Origin: Novosphingobium kaempferiae
GTDB taxonomy: Bacteria; Pseudomonadota; Alphaproteobacteria; Sphingomonadales; Sphingomonadaceae
DNA length: 64,000 bases
Direction: 5' to 3'
Assembly: GCF_021227995.1 (NCBI RefSeq)
Contig: NZ_CP089301.1
Span: 2,790,001-2,854,000, forward strand
The notes below the pieces were generated by a model that ran no database searches, was not told the origin of the DNA, and was given only the letters and a program-made list of their open reading frames with translations. How positions within the stretch are numbered: the stretch's first letter is position 1; each line of letters starts with the position of its first letter. Positions 53,536-61,569 of this stretch are shown one piece after another. Made by a program: the position numbers and the translations under genes.

Positions 53536-54443
53536 GCGGCTTCGGATAGCTGGGCGAGGCGCCCCTCGCACACCGATTTCACGATACCCAAGAGCACCGT
53601 GATCCGTTCGTCCAGCCATGCCAGTTCGGCGGGCTGGATCGCGTAATGTGGCGAGTAGCGGGCGTTGACGTAGGCTTGCTGAAGAAGCTCGAAACAGCGC
53701 CGCGTCACCTTGCTGTCGCGCGGCCAGACCTCGGTCAGATCGAAGCAATGGCCTTCGGCGAGGCCGCGCAGGAATTTGATGTTGTGCGACTTGGGCGCAT
53801 ACAGCGTCAGGGTCAGCAGCAGGCAGATGTAGAGGCGTTCCGTCGTCTGGTGGTAATCGAATGCGGCGTCGTTCAGATTGCCCCTCGAAGCATGAAAGCG
53901 TGCGCCATCCAACCGCTTGCCCGCGGATTCAAACCATCGATCATAGTGCGTCTGCGCCATCGCAAGCGCATCGGATGGCGTCAGCTTCTGCGGATGTGCG
54001 AAGTCGTTCTCGCCGCAGTCATAGAGCAGCACGCCATCGCGCACGATGTCGGTGAAGAAAGGAAGGCCGCCGCGCAGGTCGGCGTTCACCTCGGCCATGG
54101 TGGCGACGATAAAGTTTACTTCGGCCGAGAGGCGCCCGGTGATCGCATGCTCGCGGATCAGGTGCTCGTCGGCGCGATACCAGTACTCCGCACGATCGGT
54201 AAGCCGCTGGTCATTGACGATGATGAGGATGTCGTAGTCGGAGAAGTAGCCCCCCACTGGATCGGCCACCCAGTCACCGCGCGCGTGGCTGCCGTAGAGG
54301 ACGATCTTGAGGATGCGCCCCTGCTTCTTCCAGCCCTGCGTCGCGAGCACCAGCGCGTCCTCGAACTCAGCGAACAGGATCTTGACGACCTGCTCCAGTT
54401 CGGTCCGCTTGAATTGCGGGAGATGGTCGAGATCGGTCCTCAT
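53532..54443 (-). CDS. Fused nucleotidyltransferase (MNT) and HEPN-like protein
   Basis: 303 residues from the ATG at 54443. N-terminal polymerase-beta-like domain with V-L-Y-G-S-H-A-R-G-D near 47-56 and Y-F-S-D-Y-D-I-L-I-I-V (Asp-x-Asp) about 12 residues later, and Glu in AEVNFIV. The C-terminal half (~165-300) is a four-helix HEPN-type domain (ALAMAQTHYDRWFESAGKRLDGARFHASRG, DAAFDYHQTTERLYICLLL). MNT-HEPN pairs act as toxin-antitoxin modules where MNT AMPylates HEPN; a fused form is less common. The canonical R-x4-6-H is not clear (R-Y-S-P-H seen). Confidence 0.82.
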   Translation of the reverse strand: MRTDLDHLPQFKRTELEQVVKILFAEFEDALVLATQGWKKQGRILKIVLYGSHARGDWVADPVGGYFSDYDILIIVNDQRLTDRAEYWYRADEHLIREHAITGRLSAEVNFIVATMAEVNADLRGGLPFFTDIVRDGVLLYDCGENDFAHPQKLTPSDALAMAQTHYDRWFESAGKRLDGARFHASRGNLNDAAFDYHQTTERLYICLLLTLTLYAPKSHNIKFLRGLAEGHCFDLTEVWPRDSKVTRRCFELLQQAYVNARYSPHYAIQPAELAWLDERITVLLGIVKSVCEGRLAQLSEAA

Positions 54444-54553
54444 CGTCACAGACTCGCCGCTATCACCCTGTCTGCCAAGTGCAAAGTGATGTGGCCGGTC
54501 CTGCCAGAAAGCTGACGAGCGACCGGCCAAAACCATGGCACAATGTTGGGGCT

Positions 54554-54775
54554 TCAGTCCGCATCGGAGCTCCGCAGATGGCGACCGATAACCTTGATAG
54601 CCCTGCCCAGCCGCTTGATTACCTGCCGCTGCGAGAGGCCGGTCCGGCGGGCGATCTCCGCGACACTCATGTCATCGACACGAGCGGCGAGGAATATCTG
54701 GCGGTTCAGCCTTGGCACCTGCAGCACCGCTTCCTCGAGCCGCCGCAGTCGTTCGGGATCGGGTTTCTGATCCAT
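54554..54775 (-). CDS. Sigma-70 region 4-like HTH protein
   Basis: 73 residues; AAGGAG 9 bases before the ATG. LEEAVLQVPRLNRQIFLAARVDDMSVAEIARRTGLSQRQVIKRLGRAIKVIGRHL is a region-4-type HTH (ECF style) without the region 2 domain. Likely a small regulator of the mobile element. Next to the ParB-like gene, 57 bases before its end. Confidence 0.82.
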   Translation of the reverse strand: MDQKPDPERLRRLEEAVLQVPRLNRQIFLAARVDDMSVAEIARRTGLSQRQVIKRLGRAIKVIGRHLRSSDAD

Positions 54776-54832
54776 CGATGATCTCCTTGGAGGGAGAAAC
54801 CCGGCAGCATCGCGCCGCCGGGTTCCTGTGGG

Positions 54833-56671
54833 TCAAGCCGCCTGCGGCAGCCCTTCCCCAGCTTCGACGACAGTGACGTCATTCACTTGGCCTTCGACCG
54901 CGTCACCGGCCTCGGCCTCCTCAGGCTCCAGCTGTGCCGCCAGTCTTGCTGCCCGTTCGGCGCTGCCGACCCCGCCCCTTGCCGTGTAGGCACTAGCCGG
55001 GAAGGCCATCCATCGCGGCACCCAGCTCTCGCGCTTCGCCCTTCCGTTGGTCCCGGAAAGGCAATCCCGGATGATGCCGCGCTGGATCTTGGTGGTGGCC
55101 TTGGTGTTCTCGGCAGCGACCTGTTCGCCTGCCACTTCGGCGAGCAGATGGCCGATCACCTCGCGGTCGCGCACGGCATCGAGCAGGGCATCGTCGGCCT
55201 GCCAGACATCGGCCATGGCAACGCCTATGTGCTGGCCCAGCAGTTCGATCACGCCCGTGCCGATATCCAGGGTCTCGCCCATCACCACCGCGAGGACGCG
55301 CATGACATCGGCATCATCCATCGCGATCAGCCGGGTAAGTAGGCCGCAGATGCCCTGCCCGTCGGCATCGCTGCCGGTGATCGTCGCCGTCTCGGCATCC
55401 AGCCCCAGCAGGGCCAGCACCTCGCGCCGCCGCACATCGAACAGGCTTTCCGACAGGCAGCCTTCGACGCTCTCGGCAACCGCATCGGTGGGGGCCTTCT
55501 GCGGTTCGATCCGCACGGTCCATAATCCCGAACCCATGATGGCGTGGGCCACCATCACCCGGAGCGACAGGCCGGTATCCTCGACCAGCTTGGCACGCAC
55601 GGCGGCATGGCGGTGCAGGTCGATATAGACATTGAGGGTGCTCGACACCTCGGGCCGCACAACCTTCTCCAGCGTCTCGCCCCGCTCCAGCCGCCGCGCT
55701 TCCTTCGCGGTCACATAGCCTTCGTGGAAGGTGACATCGCCGCGATGGCCGATGGCGACATAGACCCGGCCGCCCTTCGCCTTGGAACAGGCCGAGTGCT
55801 CCCATGAGTGGAACGTCTCGCCCTTGGGCATGACGATCACTTCGCCCCATCCGGCATCGCGATAGGCCTCGGCCTTTGCCTCGATCGCTTCCGTCTGCGC
55901 CGTCCAGAACACCTCGGCGCAGGCGAAGTAACGATCCTCCCCGAACAGGTCGGCGATGATCTCGCCGCCGTAGGCATCCACATCGAACAGCGCCGCGCCG
56001 ACCGGGATCGATGCCCCGCCGAACAACCACGCCTTGAGCCATGCCCCCGTGGGAGCCGTCGCCCGTTCGTCGTCATGGAGGGCCAGCCATTCCTTCTGCT
56101 TCGCCTTCGACGCCATGGTGAGATGCCGCAGCGACACCGCATCGATGCCATCCGCGCGGTAGAGATTGCGCAGGCGCGGGATCAGGTTGCCGAGCGCCAG
56201 CGTGCGCTTCACCTGCAGGGCTGTCAGCCCGAAGGTCAGGGCGATGCCGTCCACATCGCGGCCCTCGCGGACCAGCCGGGTGAAGGTTTCGCAGCGGGTC
56301 ATCTCGTCGGGATCGAGGCGGGCGATGTTCTCGATCAGCGAGGCTTCCAGTGCCGCCGCATCGTCGCCGGGTTCGATCACCGCGCAGGGCAGGTCCTCGA
56401 TACCGCCTCCCTCTTCGACCACGGCCAGCGCCGCATGGAACCTGCGCTTGCCTGCCAGAATCTCGTAGGCGGGAACGTGCTCACCAGCCGCCGATCCATC
56501 CTCGAATACCGTACTGCCCGCGCGGCACGTCTCGCGAACGATGAGCGGCACCAGCACGCCCCGCGCCCTGACCGAGGGCAGGATGTTGGCGATGTCGCAG
56601 GTTTTCCTCGTACCCCGCATGTTGAGGCTGGAAACCGACAGACGGGTGATATCGATGTGCTTGAGTTCCAC
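54833..56671 (-). CDS. Large ParB-like nuclease-fold protein
   Basis: 612 residues from a GTG with AAGGAG 9 bases upstream. N-terminal ParB domain: LNMRGTRKTCDIANILPSVRARGVLVPLIVRE, YEILAGKRRFHAAL, LEASLIENIARLDPDEMTRCETF, then an HTH (DVDGIALTFGLTALQVKRTLALGNL). Residues ~230-612 lack a named domain. Such large ParB-like proteins are common in proteobacterial plasmids and ICEs. It may act in element stability or regulation; without a ParA nearby, partition is unproven. Confidence 0.88.
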   Translation of the reverse strand: MELKHIDITRLSVSSLNMRGTRKTCDIANILPSVRARGVLVPLIVRETCRAGSTVFEDGSAAGEHVPAYEILAGKRRFHAALAVVEEGGGIEDLPCAVIEPGDDAAALEASLIENIARLDPDEMTRCETFTRLVREGRDVDGIALTFGLTALQVKRTLALGNLIPRLRNLYRADGIDAVSLRHLTMASKAKQKEWLALHDDERATAPTGAWLKAWLFGGASIPVGAALFDVDAYGGEIIADLFGEDRYFACAEVFWTAQTEAIEAKAEAYRDAGWGEVIVMPKGETFHSWEHSACSKAKGGRVYVAIGHRGDVTFHEGYVTAKEARRLERGETLEKVVRPEVSSTLNVYIDLHRHAAVRAKLVEDTGLSLRVMVAHAIMGSGLWTVRIEPQKAPTDAVAESVEGCLSESLFDVRRREVLALLGLDAETATITGSDADGQGICGLLTRLIAMDDADVMRVLAVVMGETLDIGTGVIELLGQHIGVAMADVWQADDALLDAVRDREVIGHLLAEVAGEQVAAENTKATTKIQRGIIRDCLSGTNGRAKRESWVPRWMAFPASAYTARGGVGSAERAARLAAQLEPEEAEAGDAVEGQVNDVTVVEAGEGLPQAA

Positions 56672-57262
56672 GGGTTACACTCCTTCTCTCATCGCGCGCA
56701 TTGACCGGCCGGAGGGCGGGATGGGCGACAGGAGCGATCCGGCAGGCCCGCCGAACGAGGCGGGGCGCACCTGAACGGGGGTCCCCATTGCATTCGCAAT
56801 GGGGTGGAAAGGCCGCAATGGAATGGAGGACCTGGGCGAGAGCCCAGGTTGCGCGCCGCCGCGGCGGGCCTAGAGGTGAGTGACGCCCATACCGCCTGCC
56901 CGGCAGGTCAATCAGCTACGCCAGCGCGCGACAGCGCGCTGTCCGCATCCGGAACGCAGATGCGGGCCGGTCCTGCCAGTGATCGTCACGGCTATGCCGA
57001 CGAGACGCCGAAGGTGGCTCGGTCGGAGCTGCAGGCGGAGATAGAGCGCGGCCGCGCCAAAGGCGCGGGGCAGCCATACCGTCCGGTTCTTGATGGCAAG
57101 GTATGGAGCGGGATGCGCTGTAACCGCCCCGCCATCGTGTCAGGGTTCAACGTCGTCCCGATACCTCCGAATCGACTGCAACAACGCAGCAGTGAACCTT
57201 TCTCCGGGTCGGCATGCGACGGATCGATGGCATCATCACCGCTTCACAACGAGGAGCCTGCC
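56672..57262. other. Hairpin cluster upstream of the ParB-like gene
   Basis: 591 bases. Five perfect short inverted repeats lie between 56783 and 56965 (listed in the next entry). Beyond, the sequence has no convincing gene up to the 45-aa ORF at 57263. Confidence 0.6.
56783..56965. repeat. Five tandem hairpins (candidate origin or transfer site)
   Basis: Perfect stems: CCCCATTGC/GCAATGGGG (56783-56804, 4-base loop), CCTGGGC/GCCCAGG (56831-56848), CCTGCC/GGCAGG (56895-56907), CAGCGCGC/GCGCGCTG (56922-56941) and CCGCATC/GATGCGG (56943-56965). Such density suggests single-strand recognition, e.g. a replication or transfer origin, or a structured leader. Confidence 0.5.
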
Positions 57263-57400
57263 GTGCCCCCGGCTTACAAAATCGAATTTTACCAGCCTCA
57301 TCTGCGAGATGAGGGTTTTGGATGGATCTGGTGGATACTCGGGCTCGACGTGATGCTCTGGGCCATGATCGGAGGTAGTTTGTGGGCCTTGGCTCACTGA
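57263..57400 (+). CDS. 45-aa membrane protein
   Basis: GTG at 57263 with GAGGAG 6 bases before. Sequence VPPAYKIEFYQPHLRDEGF then a hydrophobic helix WIWWILGLDVMLWAMIGGSLWAL. Single-pass membrane peptide of unknown role. Confidence 0.6.
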   Translation: MPPAYKIEFYQPHLRDEGFGWIWWILGLDVMLWAMIGGSLWALAH

Positions 57401-57571
57401 CCTTTCAAGAAGGCCCAGCGCTGCGGGGGCAGGCCGGGCCAGTTGGTTGCAGGGGATATTTCGCAATCCCCTCGGGTCGCGCCCGCTGTGTACACGATTG
57501 CGTCGTCACGCGCCAACATCCCGTGGTACGAAACAGCCGCTGATTTGGCCGACAAAAAGGGAGATTGTCGG

Positions 57572-57736
57572 ATGGACGTGGCCGAGGCTCGCCACAAGGC
57601 GACGGAAGAGGACGTTGAACGGGCCATCGATCAGGGGGCGTTTCAGGTTCCTGCGATGCCGGCGGCAGACCTGCTGGCATTTTTCCGCGCAATGATCGAT
57701 GTAGTCCTGGCGGATCATGTGGGAGAGCATCAATGA
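57572..57736 (+). CDS. 54-aa acidic protein
   Basis: ATG at 57572 with GGGAGA 8 bases before. MDVAEARHKATEEDVERAIDQ...AADLLAFFRAMIDVVLADHVGEHQ, all-helical prediction. Its stop overlaps the next start (ATGA). Unknown role; an in-frame upstream Met at 57443 is less likely. Confidence 0.6.
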   Translation: MDVAEARHKATEEDVERAIDQGAFQVPAMPAADLLAFFRAMIDVVLADHVGEHQ

Positions 57737-57855
57737 CGCGACGATATTGGGGGCTGGCCGCGGTCGCCTCGATCCTGGCGGGCCTGCCGCTCGGCTTCTT
57801 GAGCCTCGCCCATGCTATGAATTCCCCGGTCCTGGCCGCTCTGATCACCCCTTAG
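57733..57855 (+). CDS. 40-aa single-pass membrane protein
   Basis: ATG at 57733 overlaps the upstream stop; TAG at 57853-57855. MTRRYWGLAAVASILAGLPL... is an N-terminal hydrophobic helix followed by a short tail. Coupled translation supports it. Confidence 0.55.
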   Translation: MTRRYWGLAAVASILAGLPLGFLSLAHAMNSPVLAALITP

Positions 57856-58058
57856 CCATCTTGGCCGTGGCCGCGATGGGCCACCTTGAGAAACGCAGCA
57901 GCATCTTGCCGGAAGATGCGCTGCCAATACGGCTCCGCCTGTTCCCAGGGCTGCCATTCGCTGCCGGGATCGCTGTCAATGCAGGACGCCCACATCTCGC
58001 GCGCCAGTTCATCGACCAGCGCTTCCTGGTCATTGGTCGTGCAAATCCTACAGGGCAT
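57852..58058 (-). CDS. 68-aa protein of unknown function
   Basis: ATG at 58058 (first base shared with the upstream stop: TGATG). MPCRICTTNDQEALVDELAREMWAS...WEQAEPYWQRIFRQDAAAFLKVA. CxxC near the N-terminus; helical. Likely one operon with the next gene. Confidence 0.6.
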   Translation of the reverse strand: MPCRICTTNDQEALVDELAREMWASCIDSDPGSEWQPWEQAEPYWQRIFRQDAAAFLKVAHRGHGQDG

Positions 58059-58282
58059 CAGTCGCGCTCCAGCGAGGAACATCCCACATCGCGGCTGCCG
58101 CCCGCCCTGCACTTGAGCCGCGCCTTGATTGCAGGCATGCGCGTGTCGAGACCGTTGGTGATGCACGTCCTGGATAGCGCCCTGCGATCAAGCCGCGCGC
58201 CATGGCCGCAGGCGCACCTCACGCCGACATCGACGCCTTGCCTGGTGTAATCGAAGATCGTCTCGAATCGTTGCGGTCCCAT
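58058..58282 (-). CDS. 74-aa zinc-ribbon-like protein
   Basis: ATG at 58282. MGPQRFETIFDYTRQGVDVGVRCACGHGARLD..., with C-x-C-G-H near residue 24 and a C-terminal K-C-R-A-G-G-S-R-D motif, probably metal-binding. Two-gene operon with the 68-aa gene. Family not recognised. Confidence 0.6.
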   Translation of the reverse strand: MGPQRFETIFDYTRQGVDVGVRCACGHGARLDRRALSRTCITNGLDTRMPAIKARLKCRAGGSRDVGCSSLERD

Positions 58283-58359
58283 GATGCCACCCGTTACCGT
58301 TTGCCGAACAAATACAGAACATATAGCATCAGGACATTCCCCCATGGAGTGATTCTGAA

Positions 58360-58625
58360 ATGCCCCACCTTGCCAAAATGGATGGCCCGCTGGACCTGGG
58401 CGGCTATGAAACCGACGCGATGCCGCAGACCTTCGGACGTTGGGTGCTGGCGCAAGTCGGGCGGGGCGGCTTCATCGGACAGCTGGCGACTATCGCGCAG
58501 TCGGATCGGGGCTTTCCCAGGATGGGACCGCTGATGCGGTCCGCAAGCGCCTCGGCGACACCGGTGCGGATCCCGAGATGTTCGATGCCGTCGATGATGC
58601 CGAACTGGATTGGGCAAGCTTGTGA
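58360..58625 (+). pseudogene. YozE-like SAM-fold gene, frameshifted
   Basis: The first frame from ATG 58360 gives LGGYETDAMPQTFGRWVLAQVGRGGFIGQLATIAQSDRGFPR, the YozE-like motif. Near 58520 the coding potential moves to another frame, D-G-T-A-D-A-V-R-K-R-L-G...E-L-D-W-A-S-L ending at TGA 58623-58625. One missing base in CCCAGGATGGG would join them. Either a real pseudogene or a sequencing/assembly error. Confidence 0.7.
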
Positions 58626-58799
58626 CCCAGCAGTTTCGCATGACGATATCCCGTCAGCCGCAATTCCCATGGCGCGATAGAGGCTCAGACACACACCATC
58701 GCGCATTTTGACCATGCCAGGCCGGCCGCCCTCCCCAATCGAAACCATATTCGGGGATAGAGATTATCGACTTATCCAGACCCTCCAGGAGATGTCAGA

Positions 58800-58964
58800 G
58801 TGGCCAGCCAACCGATAGAGCACCCCGGGAATGACAATCCGGGCAACGTCCCTGTTGAATATCCTGAACCAGGCAGTCCGGGCGCACCGGATGACGTGCC
58901 ACCCGTCGGCCCCGACTTCGATCAGCCGGACACGGCACCTGTCGAACTTCCGCCGCCGGACTGA
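58800..58964 (+). CDS. 54-aa Pro/Asp-rich protein
   Basis: GTG at 58800, AGGAG 9 bases before. VASQPIEHPGNDNPGNVPVE..., proline-rich and acidic, no hydrophobic segment, ends ELPPPD. Disordered; similar short Pro-rich proteins occur in other sphingomonads. Confidence 0.55.
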   Translation: MASQPIEHPGNDNPGNVPVEYPEPGSPGAPDDVPPVGPDFDQPDTAPVELPPPD

Positions 58965-59294
58965 CAGGCCTTCAGCTCACAGCCCACGAGCCCGGTTCAG
59001 TCTGCGGATTCCTCCTTGCCGCCACGACCCCGGGCTGGTGGGCGCTGCATCTCTTGAAGTAAGCAGCGCTGCTTTCAGTACTGATAAGCGGCGAAGACGA
59101 GCACAAGGGCGTCTGATGGCGGGTAGCGCCGCGGCGTACTGAGCAGCTCTCGCCGATCTTTCGGGACTCGCACGCGAGAGACCCGGGCCTCTGGCATCGC
59201 CCGCGCACAGTCGGCGCCTCCCCCAGCCTGCAAACAGATTGCAGGATCGGTCCTCACGAGGGCAATCGATCCCCGAAAACGTGGAACCCGCCAA
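58965..59294. other. Gene-free stretch
   Basis: 330 bases between the Pro-rich protein and the DUF3253 gene. Only antisense low-complexity frames. Nothing recognised. Confidence 0.4.
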
Positions 59295-59531
59295 GTGAAA
59301 CCGGATGCTCGAAAGACAATTTTGCAGCTACTTGGCGAACGCATGGGAGGTGCAACGATCTGCCCGAGCGAAGTCGCTCGCGCCATCGCATCTGAGGATC
59401 AATGGCGAGAAGCGATGCCGGCGGTCCATGCTGCGATCGATGAGATGATAGCCGATGGCATCATCAGTTTAAGCTGGAAGGGGCGCAATCTGGACCGGCG
59501 AAGCGGGGCATACCGTATCAGACTGCGATAG
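59295..59531 (+). CDS. DUF3253 protein
   Basis: 78 residues from a GTG. MGGATICPSEVARAIASEDQWREAMPAVHAAIDEMIADGIISLSWKGR, the DUF3253 motif (T-I-C-P-S-E-V-A-R). Small winged-helix fold; role unknown. Confidence 0.85.
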   Translation: MKPDARKTILQLLGERMGGATICPSEVARAIASEDQWREAMPAVHAAIDEMIADGIISLSWKGRNLDRRSGAYRIRLR

Positions 59532-59688
59532 ATCGGCCCGTTGCAAGAAATCGCCCGGACACCGATGATCGCCTCGTAAGAGTGCCCTGCAAGTGACGTG
59601 CGATCCACACCCCTGCGTCGGACAAGCAGAGGTCCAGCTTGTTTTGTCGGATGGGGCGAGCGATTGAGCCAGCCCCACCCAATTCCCA

Positions 59689-60258
59689 TCAGACGCTGCG
59701 CGCCTGCGCAGCATGCCTGCCTTCCGCGAATTCCTCGATCAACTTCGCGCAGAAGGCGGGAAGATCGTCCGGCGTCCGACTGGTGACCAGGCCGTCGTCC
59801 ACGACGACCTCCTCGTCGATCCAACGACCTCCGGCGTTCTCGATGTCGGTGCGAACGGATGGGAACGATGTGACAGTCCGCCCCTTGAGGACGCCGGCCT
59901 CCACCAGTACCCATGGAGCGTGGCAGACGGCGCCGACGGGCTTGCCGGCCTCGAAGAAATCCCGCACGAACCGCACGGCGTCCTCGCTACCGCGCAGCTT
60001 GTCCGAGCCGACGCTCCCGCCTGGGATGACAAGTGCGTCAAAGTCGTCCGCAGACACTTCGGTGAACGTCCTGTCGATGGGATAGCTGCCCCCAGGATCA
60101 AGATCGTTGTTGTTCGTCTGCGCGGTCCCGCTCTCCAGGCTTATTGCGGTGACCCTGGCACCAGCCTGCTCCAGTGCTTCCTTGGGCTTGACGAACTCGG
60201 GCTCCTCCGTGCCGCGTGGCGCGATGAGAATGGCGATCGAACGATTGTCGAGGGACAT
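59689..60258 (-). CDS. DJ-1/PfpI-family glyoxalase or protease-like protein
   Basis: 189 residues from the ATG at 60258 (AGGAG 5 bases before). Nucleophile elbow A-V-C-H-A-P-W-V-L (Cys-His), Glu in GTEEPEF near 18, GGSVGSDKLRGS near 85. PfpI/YhbO-like stress proteins repair glyoxal-modified proteins and nucleotides or act on methylglyoxal. The N-terminus to 60408 is not supported. Confidence 0.92.
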   Translation of the reverse strand: MSLDNRSIAILIAPRGTEEPEFVKPKEALEQAGARVTAISLESGTAQTNNNDLDPGGSYPIDRTFTEVSADDFDALVIPGGSVGSDKLRGSEDAVRFVRDFFEAGKPVGAVCHAPWVLVEAGVLKGRTVTSFPSVRTDIENAGGRWIDEEVVVDDGLVTSRTPDDLPAFCAKLIEEFAEGRHAAQARSV

Positions 60259-60795
60259 GGCATCTCCTGTCGAGTGGTGGGCGCCGCCTCCATTTCCGAT
60301 GGTACGGAAGACGATGCGCCGGGCCTCCAGTAAACCGCCGGAGGCTGCTCTTGATCCGCTCGGCCCGAGATCGTGCTGTGTCTTTGCGTGGGACTGCCCC
60401 AGGGGCAAGGCGCTCTGATCCAGCCTTCCTGTCAGGCATGTAGCGGGGATCGTGCCGCGAGGGGATCGCCAGATTCGTCAACGGGTGGCCACAGGTCTGC
60501 TGGCGAGGGGCTGAGGGTCGGTTTCCTGTTTCGCCAACACGCACCGCGTGGATCGAACACCCGCCTTTTCACGCCGTTACTCGCAGAAGCCGAAGGTCAG
60601 GTGCCGTGGGCTGCGCCGCAAAGCGACAGCCCTGTTCGAGCAGAAGATTCCCGGATGCGTCCCCGATCATGAACGGCACACCCGGCGCCATACCTCCACT
60701 TTCCGTCCTCGGCGCACTCCGGGCGAGGTGGATCGTGCGGGAACCATACCGGCGACCCCATCGTTTCGAACAAATCACGAACAAGGAACTGCCAG
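60259..60795. other. Gene-free region
   Basis: 537 bases between divergent genes (DJ-1-like on minus, DUF3072 on plus). No coherent ORF. AAGGA sits 10 bases before the DUF3072 start. Promoters of both genes should lie here. Confidence 0.4.
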
Positions 60796-61023
60796 ATGAC
60801 CGATGAACTGCACAACCCCAAGCTGGACGATCACCCGGCTTCGAATACCGAAAAGGATCCGTCTGACTGGGTGTCGGGAGACGACCCGATGACCGGAGCG
60901 CAGGCTTCCTATCTCACGACGCTTTGCGAGGAGGCAGGCGAGGATCTGCCACCCGGGGATCTCAGCAAGGCGGACGCGTCACAGCGGATCGACGCGCTCA
61001 AAGCCAAATTGGGGAGGAACTGA
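60796..61023 (+). CDS. DUF3072 protein
   Basis: 75 residues. DPMTGAQASYLTTLCEEAGEDLPPGDLSKADASQRIDALKAK is the DUF3072 pattern (MTGxQAxYLxTL...LxKAxAS.RID.L). Function unknown. Clear RBS. Confidence 0.88.
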   Translation: MTDELHNPKLDDHPASNTEKDPSDWVSGDDPMTGAQASYLTTLCEEAGEDLPPGDLSKADASQRIDALKAKLGRN

Positions 61024-61080
61024 CAAGCGAAAGTCTGCCAAGTGACAGCCGCGCGCAGGACGAAGTGTCCGACCAAGGCT

Positions 61081-61569
61081 TCAGGCAGACAAGGCGGCTC
61101 CCCATGCGCCGGTTATCGGGTCCTGCGCCGGATCCGGAAGCGCAGCTATGCGCGCGAGGGCGCCATCGTCGGCGCTCCGGCAGATGTCCCAGTCCTGGCC
61201 CCGGGGGTACGCGCCGACAACCTGGAAGTCGTCGCTGGCCTCCAGGCAGCGGTGTCCTGTACCTGCGGGCAGCATCACCGCGTCGCCTGCCGTGACGATG
61301 ATCTGCTCGCCATCCGGCCCGCCCAGTTCAAGCACCGCAGTGCCGGCAAACACGCCAAGCGCCTCGTGCGCCGTCGAGTGGTAATGATGGTAGTCATAGA
61401 CCCCGTCACGCCAGTCCGGGCGCCAGCCGTTATCCGTGAACAGCATTTCGAAGCGCTCGGCACCCTGCTCACCCGTCACCTCGATCGCACTCCTGTACAC
61501 CCGGACGGGCAGGTGCGGATTGTTGGGCACCCACGCATTGGCGTCCAGTTGCATCGTCTCGATTTTCAT
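61081..61569 (-). CDS. Cupin protein (YjlB-like)
   Basis: 162 residues from the ATG at 61569, whose first base is the last of the upstream stop (TGATG). Cupin strands with GVYDYHHYHSTAHEALGVFAG (two His in H-H-Y-H, Glu) and AVMLPAGTGHRC. YjlB-type cupin; may bind a metal. Downstream of the second exonuclease III gene on the same strand. Confidence 0.85.
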   Translation of the reverse strand: MKIETMQLDANAWVPNNPHLPVRVYRSAIEVTGEQGAERFEMLFTDNGWRPDWRDGVYDYHHYHSTAHEALGVFAGTAVLELGGPDGEQIIVTAGDAVMLPAGTGHRCLEASDDFQVVGAYPRGQDWDICRSADDGALARIAALPDPAQDPITGAWGAALSA

